Source of the DNA: Variovorax sp. EL159
Lineage (GTDB): Bacteria > Pseudomonadota > Gammaproteobacteria > Burkholderiales > Burkholderiaceae_C
DNA: 64,000 nt
Direction: 5' to 3'
Assembly: GCF_900100965.1 (NCBI RefSeq)
Contig: NZ_FMUJ01000003.1
Location: 310,001-374,000 of the forward strand
Positions 16,023-24,394 of the stretch are shown one piece after another (position 1 is the stretch's first letter; every line of letters begins with the position of its first letter). Both the position numbers and the translations under genes were made by a program. Under the pieces are notes generated by a model. It saw only the letters and a list, made by a program, of their open reading frames with translations, did no database searches and was not told where the DNA came from.

Positions 16023-16933
16023 TCCGGTGGCTGCGTTGCAGACGGATGAACGGCCGCATGCGCCACCGCGATGAAATTGCGTGCGGCCGGCGTCAGGGCA
16101 TCGGGCAGCGAGGCCATGGCGATGCCCACGGTGTACTTGGACGGCATGTCGGTCAGCGGGATCAGGCGCACGCCGCTGCTGGCGTACCGCTGCACCACTG
16201 CCGGCACCAGCGCCATGCCGAGGCCACTTTCCACCAGGCCGAGGATCGTTTGAACCTGCACCGCCTCTTGGGTGATGCGCGGCTGCACGCCGGCATCCTG
16301 GAACACCTGCATGGTCAGCACGTGCATGGTGGGCACCAGCGTGCGCGAGTACGCGACGAAGGGCTCGCCCTCCAGCTCGGCAATGGCGATCTCGCTGCGC
16401 TGCGCGAAGGGCGAATCGGCGCTCACGGCCAGCACCAGGTGGTCAACCTGCAGCAGCGTGAGCTGCGCGGCGGTCGGGGTCAACACGGGGTGGCGCACCA
16501 GCGCAAGGTCGAGCGAGTGGTCTTCGATGCGCCGCAGCAGTTCGGTGGTGGTCGATTCCTCGATCTCCAGGTCCACGCGCGGGTACTGGCGGTGAAAGCT
16601 GCGCACGATCTGCGGCATCAGCGAATAGGTGGCCGAGCCGACGAAGCCGATGCGCAGCAGGCCTTCTTCGCCGGCCACGCCGTCACGGGCCGCGCGGCGA
16701 ACCTCGTCGACGAAGAACAGCGCGCGCTTGGCGTTCTGCAGCACGGCTTCGCCGGCGGCCGTGAGCCGCAGGCCGGTGGAGAGCCGGTCGAACAGGAGCA
16801 CGCCCAGCTCTTCCTCGAGCTTCTTGATCGAGGTGGACAACGGCGGCTGCGCCATGTGCAGCCGTTCCGCGGCACGGTGAAAGTTGAGCGTCTCCGACAG
16901 GACGATGACCTGTCGCAACTGGCGAAGCTCCAT
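16010..16933 (-). CDS. LysR-family transcriptional regulator
   Basis: 307 residues from the ATG at 16933 (MELRQLRQVIVLSETLNF), the usual LysR length and opening; the frame continues upstream but lacks family sequence there. The winged HTH occupies residues 1-60 (AAERLHMAQPPLSTSIKKLE), followed by a LysR substrate-binding domain. It is divergent from the acyl-CoA dehydrogenase gene at 17077 (143-bp gap), the classical arrangement for LysR control of the neighbouring operon. It also overlaps the end of the Bug gene by 13 bases, tail to tail. The inducer is unknown, possibly a CoA ester or its acid. Confidence 0.93.
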   Translation of the reverse strand: MELRQLRQVIVLSETLNFHRAAERLHMAQPPLSTSIKKLEEELGVLLFDRLSTGLRLTAAGEAVLQNAKRALFFVDEVRRAARDGVAGEEGLLRIGFVGSATYSLMPQIVRSFHRQYPRVDLEIEESTTTELLRRIEDHSLDLALVRHPVLTPTAAQLTLLQVDHLVLAVSADSPFAQRSEIAIAELEGEPFVAYSRTLVPTMHVLTMQVFQDAGVQPRITQEAVQVQTILGLVESGLGMALVPAVVQRYASSGVRLIPLTDMPSKYTVGIAMASLPDALTPAARNFIAVAHAAVHPSATQPPDQSS

Positions 16934-17076
16934 GGGGGCGAATGTCTCGGTGATTGCGGCAGTGACGGGTGGCCCGCTGCGGCTGCCGAACGGTGCAGGA
17001 GCCACACGGATTATGGCGCCCGCATCCATCGCCCGAAGCGGGCAAAACCCGATGAAGCATCTGTGAGGACACACCA

Positions 17077-18234
17077 TTGAACACTCTGCAATCTTTCTCG
17101 CTGGTCGCGATTCCACCGGAGGACGAAGCCTTGCGCGCGCCGGTTCGCGCCTTCCTGCAATCAGCGCTGCATGGCGTGCCGCCGGCCGTACGGGCGCGCT
17201 CCTGGATGGGCTTCGACGCTGACTTCAGCCGCGCGCTCGGGCGCCAGGGCTGGATCGGCCTGACGCTGCCCACGGCCTATGGCGGCGCGGGGCGCAGCAG
17301 CTTTGCGCGCTTCGTGCTGCTCGAAGAGTTGCTCGCGGCGGGCGCACCCGTGTCGGCCCACTGGATCGCGGATCGGCAGACCGCGCCGCTGATCCTGCGC
17401 TACGGCACCGAAGCGCAGCGCGCGTTCTTCGTGCCTCGCATCGCGCGCGGCGAGCTCTTCACCAGCATCGGCATGAGCGAGCCCAACACCGGCTCCGACC
17501 TGGCCGGCGTCCGCTCGCGGGCCGTTCCCAGCGCCACCGGCTGGCGCCTGAACGGCCGCAAGATCTGGACGACCAATGCGCACCGCGCGCACTACATGTG
17601 CACCCTGGTGCGCACCTCGGGCATGCCTGAAGACCGGCACAAGGGCCTGTCGCAGTTGCTGGTCGACCTGTCGCTGCCCGGCATCACGGTGCGGCCGATC
17701 CGCGATCTCAGCGGCGACGGGCATTTCTGCGAAGTACTTTTTGAAGACGTCGAGCTGCCGGCCGATGCACTGATCGGCGAAGAGGGCGCGGGCTGGCAAC
17801 AGGTGACCGCCGAACTGGCTTTCGAGCGCAGCGGACCCGAGCGCATCTACTCCAGCCTGGTGCTTGCCGAAGCGTGGCTCGCCGAATTGCGCCAGGGCCC
17901 GGCGCCGGCTGCCGGCGTGCAGGTCATCGCGGGGCGTATCGCTGGTCGCATGGCGGTGCTGCGCGCGATGTCGATGGCCGTGGCGGAGCAATTGGGCCGT
18001 GGGCTCGATCCCGCGTTCGAGGCCTCGCTGGTGAAAGACTTGGGCACCGAGTTCGAACAGGCGATACCCGGATGGATCGAGGAGGCCTTCGACGCACCCG
18101 GCCATCCAGTGCCATCGGCCGGCCTGTTGCAAACCCTGGCCTACGTGACGCAACTGGCGCCCAGTTTTTCTCTGCGCGGCGGCACGCGCCAGATCATGCG
18201 CGGCATCATCGCTCGCGGGCTGGGCGTTCGCTGA
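17077..18234 (+). CDS. Acyl-CoA dehydrogenase (FAD), first of a probable heteromeric pair
   Basis: 385 residues, starting at TTG 17077 after a GAGGA ribosome binding site. Family segments are present: the FAD/substrate loop IGMSEPNTGSDLAG around residue 130 and the C-terminal RGGTRQIMRG. The MCAD-type catalytic Glu near the C-terminus is absent. Acidic residues Glu250 and Glu255 (AFERSGPER) occupy the region used as base by IVD/LCAD-type enzymes. The next gene encodes a more diverged, shorter dehydrogenase, as in two-subunit alpha2beta2 steroid side-chain dehydrogenases. Heteromer formation is inference from that adjacency. Confidence 0.88.
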   Translation: MNTLQSFSLVAIPPEDEALRAPVRAFLQSALHGVPPAVRARSWMGFDADFSRALGRQGWIGLTLPTAYGGAGRSSFARFVLLEELLAAGAPVSAHWIADRQTAPLILRYGTEAQRAFFVPRIARGELFTSIGMSEPNTGSDLAGVRSRAVPSATGWRLNGRKIWTTNAHRAHYMCTLVRTSGMPEDRHKGLSQLLVDLSLPGITVRPIRDLSGDGHFCEVLFEDVELPADALIGEEGAGWQQVTAELAFERSGPERIYSSLVLAEAWLAELRQGPAPAAGVQVIAGRIAGRMAVLRAMSMAVAEQLGRGLDPAFEASLVKDLGTEFEQAIPGWIEEAFDAPGHPVPSAGLLQTLAYVTQLAPSFSLRGGTRQIMRGIIARGLGVR

Positions 18235-18260
18235 TAGCGCGGCACAAACAAGGACATCTG

Positions 18261-19277
18261 ATGAACGACACACTCCTTGACGATTTCGAACGCCCGCTGC
18301 GCGCGCTGTGCACCGACGACAGCTTGCGCGCCATCGAAGCCGGCGCGCCCACCGATGCACTGTGGCAGGCCATCGACGCGCTCGGCTACACCGATGCACT
18401 CGTGGCGCAAGAGCAGGGCGGTGCGGGCCTGTCGCTGCGCGAGCTGTTCGCGCTCGTGTTCGCGGCAGGCAAGGCCGGGCTCGGACTTCCCTTCGGCGAG
18501 ACCGCCGTTGCTCGCGCACTGCTGGCCGCGGCGGGTCATGGCGAGCGGCGCGGCGCTGGTCCCATCGCGATCGCACCGGGCTCCCCCGGCGATGCAGGCG
18601 CCATCGTTTGCCGCGATGTGCCCGGCGGTGCGCTGGCGCAGCATGTGCTCGTGAGCTGGCAAGGCGAATGGCTTCTGTTGCCGCGCGAGCGTGCAGCTGC
18701 AACGCCGGGTGCGTGGCGCCCGCAGGCCTCGGTCACCTTGCAATGGCACACGCCCGATCTTGCGGTGATGCGTTTCGATGCGGGCACCGCCGACGCCGTC
18801 GCGCTTTGCAACGCGCTGCACGCCACAGGCATGGCGGGCGCGATGGAACGCGTGCTTCAACTGGTGACCGACTACGCGCGCGACCGCAAGCAGTTCGGCC
18901 GACCCATCGCGCAGTTCCAGGCCGTGCAGCAGGAACTCAGCGTGCTGGGCGAGCAGGCGCATTCGGCCACGCTGGCCGCACGCCTGGGCTGCAGCACGGC
19001 GGGCATACAACCCGATCCGCTGCTGGCGGCCACCGCGAAGCTGCGGGCCTGCGAGGCGGCACGCAGCGCCTGCGCCATCGCCCACGCCGTGTTCGGAGCC
19101 ATCGGCATCACCGAGGAGCATGTGCTCGGCCTGTACACGCGCCGCCTGCATGAATGGCGGGCCGCGCCGGGCACCGAGACGCAATGCGCGCGCCAGCTGG
19201 GCCAGGCCCTGCTGGAGCAGCCCGACGGGTTGTTCGATTTCGTCCGGCTGCGCTTGTCTGCGCCGGCCTTTGCCTGA
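18261..19277 (+). CDS. Acyl-CoA dehydrogenase-like protein, probable partner subunit
   Basis: 338 residues from the ATG at 18261. The C-terminal half carries the recognisable ACAD helical domain (LVTDYARDRKQFGRPIAQFQAVQQ). The N-terminal half is short and weakly conserved, and the FAD-loop motif seen in the first gene is missing. This pattern is typical of the non-catalytic or FAD-sharing partner in heteromeric dehydrogenases. It starts 26 bases after the first dehydrogenase gene. Alone it would probably be inactive; this is inference from missing motifs. Confidence 0.82.
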   Translation: MNDTLLDDFERPLRALCTDDSLRAIEAGAPTDALWQAIDALGYTDALVAQEQGGAGLSLRELFALVFAAGKAGLGLPFGETAVARALLAAAGHGERRGAGPIAIAPGSPGDAGAIVCRDVPGGALAQHVLVSWQGEWLLLPRERAAATPGAWRPQASVTLQWHTPDLAVMRFDAGTADAVALCNALHATGMAGAMERVLQLVTDYARDRKQFGRPIAQFQAVQQELSVLGEQAHSATLAARLGCSTAGIQPDPLLAATAKLRACEAARSACAIAHAVFGAIGITEEHVLGLYTRRLHEWRAAPGTETQCARQLGQALLEQPDGLFDFVRLRLSAPAFA

Positions 19278-19331
19278 GTTTTGACCAATCAGCGTGGCCT
19301 GCAGTGGCCACGCATCGAAGGAGACAAGCGA

Positions 19332-20441
19332 ATGGGACCCCTGCAAGGAATCAGGATCGTGGAGCTTGCCGGCATCGGCCCGGGCCCCATGGCCTGCATG
19401 CTGCTGGCCGACCTGGGTGCGACGGTGCTGCGCATCGACCGCACCGAAGCGGCCGACCTGGGCGTCAAGCGCCCGGCCAAATACAACCTGCTGCTGCGCA
19501 ACCGCCGATGCGCAACGCTCGACCTGAAGCAGCCCGCGGCCATCGAGCAGGTGCTGGAACTCGTGGAGAACGCCGATGTGCTGATCGAGGGGTTCAGGCC
19601 CGGGGTGGCGGAGCGTCTCGGGCTCGGGCCTGAGACCTGCCTGGCGCGCAACGAACGCCTCGTGTACGGCCGCATGACCGGTTGGGGCCAGACCGGCCCG
19701 CTCGCGCACGCCGCCGGCCACGACGTGAACTACCTCGCGCTGACCGGCGCCCTGAACGCCATCGGCCGCAAAGACCAGGCGCCTTCGATTCCACTGGCCC
19801 TGGCCGGCGACATGGGCGGCGGCGCGCTCTACCTGGTGATGGGCGTGCTCGCGGCGCTGCTGGAAGCACGCAGCTCCGGCAAGGGCCAGGTCGTCGATGC
19901 CGCCATCGTCGACGGCGCGGCTTCGCTGGCCACCTCTTTCTACGGCCTGCATGCGGCAGGGCTGTGGGACGAACGGCGCGGCACCAACATCCTGGACTCC
20001 GGCGCGCCTTTCTACGAGGTTTACGAATGCCAGGACGGCGGATGGATCTCGGTCGGCCCGATCGAGGCGCGCTTCTATGCGCAGCTTCTGCAGAAGCTGG
20101 ACCTCGATGCCGAAGCGCTCGGCAGCCAGCACGACCGCGGCGCATGGGCGCAGGCCAAGGTGCAGATCGCGCAGCGCTTCAAGTCGCGCACGCGACAGCA
20201 GTGGTGCGACCTGCTCGAAGGCAGCGATGTCTGCTTTGCGCCGGTGCTGTCGTTCGCAGAGGCGCCGCAGCATGCGCACATGAAAGCGCGCGGCACCTTC
20301 GTCGAGGTCGATGGCGTGGTGCAGCCGGCCCCGGCGCCGCGCTTCAGCCGCACCGTGCCGGACATACCCCGAGCACCGCAGGAATTGCCGGACGCCGATC
20401 TCCCCACCATCGCCGCTGAATGGCGCACCGCGCGAAACTGA
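19332..20441 (+). CDS. Alpha-methylacyl-CoA racemase (CaiB/BaiF superfamily)
   Basis: 369 residues from the ATG at 19332. The catalytic residues of the racemase branch are visible: His130 in AAGHDVNY and Asp160 in AGDMGGG, matching the His126/Asp156 pair of the mycobacterial enzyme. A Glu lies near residues 229-232 (FYEVYE). It interconverts the 2R and 2S epimers of 2-methylacyl-CoA so that branched chains can enter beta-oxidation. The gene follows the dehydrogenase pair in the same operon. The racemase is the best sequence hint that the pathway handles methyl-branched acyl-CoAs. Confidence 0.9.
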   Translation: MGPLQGIRIVELAGIGPGPMACMLLADLGATVLRIDRTEAADLGVKRPAKYNLLLRNRRCATLDLKQPAAIEQVLELVENADVLIEGFRPGVAERLGLGPETCLARNERLVYGRMTGWGQTGPLAHAAGHDVNYLALTGALNAIGRKDQAPSIPLALAGDMGGGALYLVMGVLAALLEARSSGKGQVVDAAIVDGAASLATSFYGLHAAGLWDERRGTNILDSGAPFYEVYECQDGGWISVGPIEARFYAQLLQKLDLDAEALGSQHDRGAWAQAKVQIAQRFKSRTRQQWCDLLEGSDVCFAPVLSFAEAPQHAHMKARGTFVEVDGVVQPAPAPRFSRTVPDIPRAPQELPDADLPTIAAEWRTARN

Positions 20442-20483
20442 TTTGCGCATCGACGCTCCATACTGCGAGGAATCTCTTCCTTC

Positions 20484-23270
20484 GTGTCCATGGATGAATC
20501 CCTGAACAACAGCCTAGCGGTGGCGTCAGACCGCAGGATCGAGCCGGTGGCCAGCACCAAGCTGCTTCCGCCGCGTCCGTCGCGCCGGCTGGTGCCGCGC
20601 GATGCATTGCAGGCGCGGCTGCTGGAGGCCCGGCGCCAGCGTTGCGTGGTCGTGCAGGGCCCGGCAGGCAGCGGCAAGACCAGCACGCTGGTGGCGTGGC
20701 GGCAGGCACTGCTGGCGCTGGACTTCGACGTTGCCTGGCTGTCGCTGTCCGCCGAAGACTGCGAGCCCACGCGCTTCTTCGACTGCCTGCTGGCCAGCAT
20801 CGGCGAGGTCGACCCGGACGCGGTGCGCGAGGCGGCGCTCCTGATGGGGCGGGACAGCGACGAGTCGGCGCTCGAGCACGCCGTGATCACCGTCGTGCAG
20901 GCCATCTCGTCCCGCCCGCGCGAGCTGGTGCTGATGCTCGACGACCTGCAGCACCTGGAGGACGCGCGCATCTTCCAGGTGCTGCAATGGCTGCTCGACT
21001 ACGCACCGCCGAAACTGCACCTGGCCTTTGCTTCGCGCAACGCCTTGCCGCTGTCCTTCGCACGGCTGCGCTCGCAAGGCCTCGTGAGCGAGTTCGACCT
21101 GCGCGACCTGCGCTTCACCGCTGAAGAAACCGAGCACTTCCTGCGCGAGCAACTGGGCAGCATCGACAAGCGCGATGTGCAGGTGCTGCACGAACTCACC
21201 GATGGCTGGGTGGCCGGCCTGCAACTGTTCGTGGTCGACATGCAGGCCAAGCAGGGCGCCGCCTATGCCCGGGTTCAGGTGCGCGATGCGCAGGCCTTCG
21301 CCAGCTACTTCGAAGGCGAGGTGCTGGCGCACCTGCCGCCCGAAGAGCTTGCGCTGCTCACGCGGCTGGCCGTCTGCAACCGTTTCTGCGCCTCCCTGTG
21401 CGCCGCGTTGCTGGCGCTGCCGCATGCCGGCGCGGGTGTGGGCATGGCGTTGCGGCTGGCACGGATGGACAGCGAGAACCTGTTCATCAGCCAGGTCAGC
21501 AGCCACGACCGCGAGATCTGGTATCGCGTGCATCCACTCCTGCGCGAGATCCTGCTGGCCCGCCTGGAAAGGCTGCCGGGCGACGAACGCCGCGCACTGC
21601 ACGGCGCGGCCTGGCGATGGTTCGAGGCGCACGGGCACTTCGACGAGGCCGTGCGCCATGCGGTGCTGGCGGGCGACGCGCACGCAGCCGCCGACATCGT
21701 GGAGGCCTGTGCGTTCGACCTGCTGGCCGGGGGCGAGCTGGCCTCATTGGGCGGCCTCATGCGACGCCTGCCCGCGACGCAGGTGCAGGCACGCTTCGGG
21801 CTTCGGCTCGTGGCCGCGTACCTGCGCCTGTATGCGCGCGACATCGAAGCGCTCGAAGGCAGCATCGCGCAATTCGAAGCGGAGTTCGACACGCTGGATG
21901 CATTGCAGCGCCGGGGCCTCACGCTGCTGCGCGGCGGCCTGGCGCTTCAGCGCGACGACACCGAGACCCTGCTGGCGATCGCACCGCAGCTCGAAGCCAT
22001 TCCAGACGACGCGCAGGCCATCTTCGCCGGGCGCAACCACCTGCTGGCCTGGATGCACATGTACCGCGACGCCTACGCCGAGGCCCGCACGCTGCTGGAA
22101 GATGCCGCGCAGCAGTACGCCCCCTCGACCGGGCGCGGCCTGGTCGGGCGCTGCCTCGCGGGCATGAGTTACGCGCTCGAAGGCCGCATGACCGAGGCGG
22201 AGCACCTGTTCCGCGAGGTCCTGCAGGAAGCGCAAGGGCACGGCGCCGCCCGCATCGGCGCGGCCAGCATGGCCGCGGGCCTGCAAAGCGACGTGCTCTA
22301 CGAGTGGAACGAACTCGAAGCCGCCTGCAGCCTGCTGGCGCCCCGCATCGAAGTGCTGGAGCGCGCCTCGATTCCCGATGCGGTGCTGCGTGCCTTCGTC
22401 GTCCTGGCATGCGCACACTGGCTGGCGGGCCGGCGCCTCGAAGCGCTGGACCACCTCGACCACCTGGAAGACTATGCCGTACGCAACGGCCTGGACCGCT
22501 TGCTCGCGCACGCGCTGGTCCTGCGCATGCGCCTGTACTTGAAGCAAGGCGAGACCGCGCAGGCCGACCAGGTGTTCGAGCGCATCAAGGTGCTGAATGC
22601 GCGCCATGCCGATGCGGACAAGGGCACGGCCGCCGAAACCTGGCGCATCACCGAACGTGCGCGCGCCGACATGTGCCTGCACTGGAACGACTTCGATGGC
22701 GCCGTCGATTGCCTGAAGCCCCTCATCGAGTGCACCGCGGCGGCCGGCCGGTTGCGCATCCTGGCCGCGCTTCGGCTGCAACTGGCCATCGCGGAGGCGG
22801 GGCGCGGCAACCGGCGGCCCGCGCGCCAGCAGGCGATTGAAGCCTTGCGGCTGGGCCATCGGCTCGGGCTGGTGCGCAGCCTGCTGGACGTGTCGGCGAA
22901 CGTGCCGTCGCTGCTCGATGCGCTGCTGGCGGACGCGGCACTCGACCCGGTGCTCGCGTTCTATGCGCAGCGGCTGGTGGATGCGGCCGCAACCACGCGA
23001 CGCGCACGCGCGGGCGCCGGCGTGGCAGCAAGCGCGGCGGCCGAAGGCGTTGCTGTCGACCTGCTCAACGAGCGCGAGCGCGAGGTGCTCGACCTCGTGG
23101 CACAGGCCATGCCCAACAAGAAGATCGCCCGCGTGCTGGGCGTCACGCCCCACACCGTGAAGTGGCATCTGCGCAAGATCTACAGCAAGCTGGGCGTCGC
23201 CGAGCGCGACGAAGCGGTTGCGCGCATGCGCGATCTCTCGCTGCTGCGGGAAACCCCCAAGCCGCGCTGA
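20484..23270 (+). CDS. LAL-type (MalT-like) LuxR transcriptional regulator, full length
   Basis: 928 residues from GTG 20484 (GAGGA 12 bases upstream); ATG 20490 is an alternative. Order of parts: a P-loop ATPase with Walker A at 59-67 (GPAGSGKTS) and Walker B LVLMLDDLQ near 150, a long helical TPR-like middle, and a C-terminal LuxR HTH (about 855-915; LNEREREVLDLVA, then HTVKWHLRKIYSKLGV). Such proteins are ATP-dependent activators sensing an inducer. It is 42 bases after the racemase gene, probably in the LysR-linked operon. Seven bases after its stop lies the first of three identical-type boxes, so it is the leading candidate to bind them. Confidence 0.92.
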   Translation: MSMDESLNNSLAVASDRRIEPVASTKLLPPRPSRRLVPRDALQARLLEARRQRCVVVQGPAGSGKTSTLVAWRQALLALDFDVAWLSLSAEDCEPTRFFDCLLASIGEVDPDAVREAALLMGRDSDESALEHAVITVVQAISSRPRELVLMLDDLQHLEDARIFQVLQWLLDYAPPKLHLAFASRNALPLSFARLRSQGLVSEFDLRDLRFTAEETEHFLREQLGSIDKRDVQVLHELTDGWVAGLQLFVVDMQAKQGAAYARVQVRDAQAFASYFEGEVLAHLPPEELALLTRLAVCNRFCASLCAALLALPHAGAGVGMALRLARMDSENLFISQVSSHDREIWYRVHPLLREILLARLERLPGDERRALHGAAWRWFEAHGHFDEAVRHAVLAGDAHAAADIVEACAFDLLAGGELASLGGLMRRLPATQVQARFGLRLVAAYLRLYARDIEALEGSIAQFEAEFDTLDALQRRGLTLLRGGLALQRDDTETLLAIAPQLEAIPDDAQAIFAGRNHLLAWMHMYRDAYAEARTLLEDAAQQYAPSTGRGLVGRCLAGMSYALEGRMTEAEHLFREVLQEAQGHGAARIGAASMAAGLQSDVLYEWNELEAACSLLAPRIEVLERASIPDAVLRAFVVLACAHWLAGRRLEALDHLDHLEDYAVRNGLDRLLAHALVLRMRLYLKQGETAQADQVFERIKVLNARHADADKGTAAETWRITERARADMCLHWNDFDGAVDCLKPLIECTAAAGRLRILAALRLQLAIAEAGRGNRRPARQQAIEALRLGHRLGLVRSLLDVSANVPSLLDALLADAALDPVLAFYAQRLVDAAATTRRARAGAGVAASAAAEGVAVDLLNEREREVLDLVAQAMPNKKIARVLGVTPHTVKWHLRKIYSKLGVAERDEAVARMRDLSLLRETPKPR

Positions 23271-23277
23271 ACGCCGG

Positions 23278-23296
23278 CTAGCCATCGCGGCTAGTG
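23278..23296 (+). promoter_or_regulatory. LAL box 1 (CTAGCC-N6-GGCTAGTG), upstream of the SDR operon
   Basis: Sequence CTAGCCATCGCGGCTAGTG with CTAG repeated at a 13-bp period. It shares 17 to 18 of 19 positions with the box at 39388-39370 and 15 of 19 with the box at 30151. CTAG is otherwise rare here. An ATCAT element begins 22 bases after the box. The box ends 114 bases before the SDR ATG. Assignment to the LAL regulator is inference. Confidence 0.6.
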
Positions 23297-23410
23297 GCTC
23301 GCGGCCTTCGGCTTCGCATCATCGATGCATGCGGCATTGCCTGTGTGGCAACCGCCGCTGCGGACCGCCCGGTCCGGCACATCGATCCCAGCGAAACGAA
23401 AGGAATGCAG

Positions 23411-24349
23411 ATGCAGCAACTGTGCAAGGACCGCGTGGCCGTCATCACCGGCGCGGGCCGCGGCCTCGGCCGCGAATACGCATTGGAGTTCGCGCGGCAG
23501 GGCGCGAAGGTGGTCGTCAACGACCTGGGCGCCAGGCCCGACGGCACGGGCGCCATGAACGGCCCCGCGCAGGAAGTGGTGGCCGAGATCCGCGCAATGG
23601 GCGGCGAGGCCGTGGCCAACACCGACGACGTGTCCGACTGGGAGGGCGCAAAGCGGCTGATCCAGACCGCGATCACCGCGTTCGGCGGGCTCGACGTGCT
23701 GGTCAACAACGCCGGCATCCTGCGCGACAAGACGCTGGTGAACATGGACATCGACGATTTCGACGCCGTGATCCGCGTCCACCTGCGCGGCACTTTCGCG
23801 CCGATGCGCCACGCCGCCGCGTACTGGCGCGAAGAGGCCAAGGCCGGGCGCCCGCGCGTGGCGCGCGTGGTCAACACCAGTTCGTCGTCCGGCCTGTACG
23901 GCATCGTGGGGCAGACCAACTACGGCGCGGCCAAGGCCGGCATCGCCAACATGACCATCGTGGCGTCGCGCGAGCTGGAACGCTATGGCGCGACCGTCAA
24001 TGCGATCTACCCGACCGCGATGAGCCGCCTGACGGAAGACCTTTTCAAGAGCGGCCAGCTCAACCCCAAGGCACCCGCCGGCGCCGCCGGGTTCGATCCG
24101 CTGGATGCGGCCAACGTGGCGCCGCTGGTCGTGTGGCTGGGCAGCGTGCATTCAAGCGCCGTCACCGGCCGAGTGTTCGGCGCCAAGGGCGGGCGTATCA
24201 CGGTGGCCGAAGGCTGGCGCGCCGGCCCCCATGTGCAGAAAGACAGCCGCTGGACCGCCGCCGAGCTGGGCGAGGTGCTGCCCGGCCTGGTCGCGCGCGC
24301 GGCGCCGAACGCCGACCTGAGCGGCCAGTTGAACCCGTCGAACGCGTGA
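23411..24349 (+). CDS. SDR-family 3-hydroxyacyl-CoA dehydrogenase (MFE-2-like)
   Basis: 312 residues from the ATG at 23411, six bases after AGGA; ATG 23405 is an alternative. The Rossmann motif TGAGRGLG is at the N-terminus, followed by NNAG and the catalytic Tyr171/Lys175 pair (YGAAK) with serines near 155-158. The sequence between and the long C-terminus resemble the dehydrogenase part of peroxisomal multifunctional enzyme 2, which oxidises 3-hydroxyacyl-CoA including branched and steroid side-chain substrates. It is the first gene after LAL box 1 and heads a unit with ligase, crotonase, thiolase and two Bug genes. Confidence 0.87.
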   Translation: MQQLCKDRVAVITGAGRGLGREYALEFARQGAKVVVNDLGARPDGTGAMNGPAQEVVAEIRAMGGEAVANTDDVSDWEGAKRLIQTAITAFGGLDVLVNNAGILRDKTLVNMDIDDFDAVIRVHLRGTFAPMRHAAAYWREEAKAGRPRVARVVNTSSSSGLYGIVGQTNYGAAKAGIANMTIVASRELERYGATVNAIYPTAMSRLTEDLFKSGQLNPKAPAGAAGFDPLDAANVAPLVVWLGSVHSSAVTGRVFGAKGGRITVAEGWRAGPHVQKDSRWTAAELGEVLPGLVARAAPNADLSGQLNPSNA

Positions 24350-24394
24350 CATGGACAAGGACTGTGGACACCGGTCCGCGTCAGGAGGCACCGC

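Noticed and set aside
18141-20450. A 769-codon minus-strand open frame opposite the dehydrogenase-racemase genes
   Set aside because: No family motif is seen; the plus-strand genes have intact active sites and the codon pattern expected of real genes.
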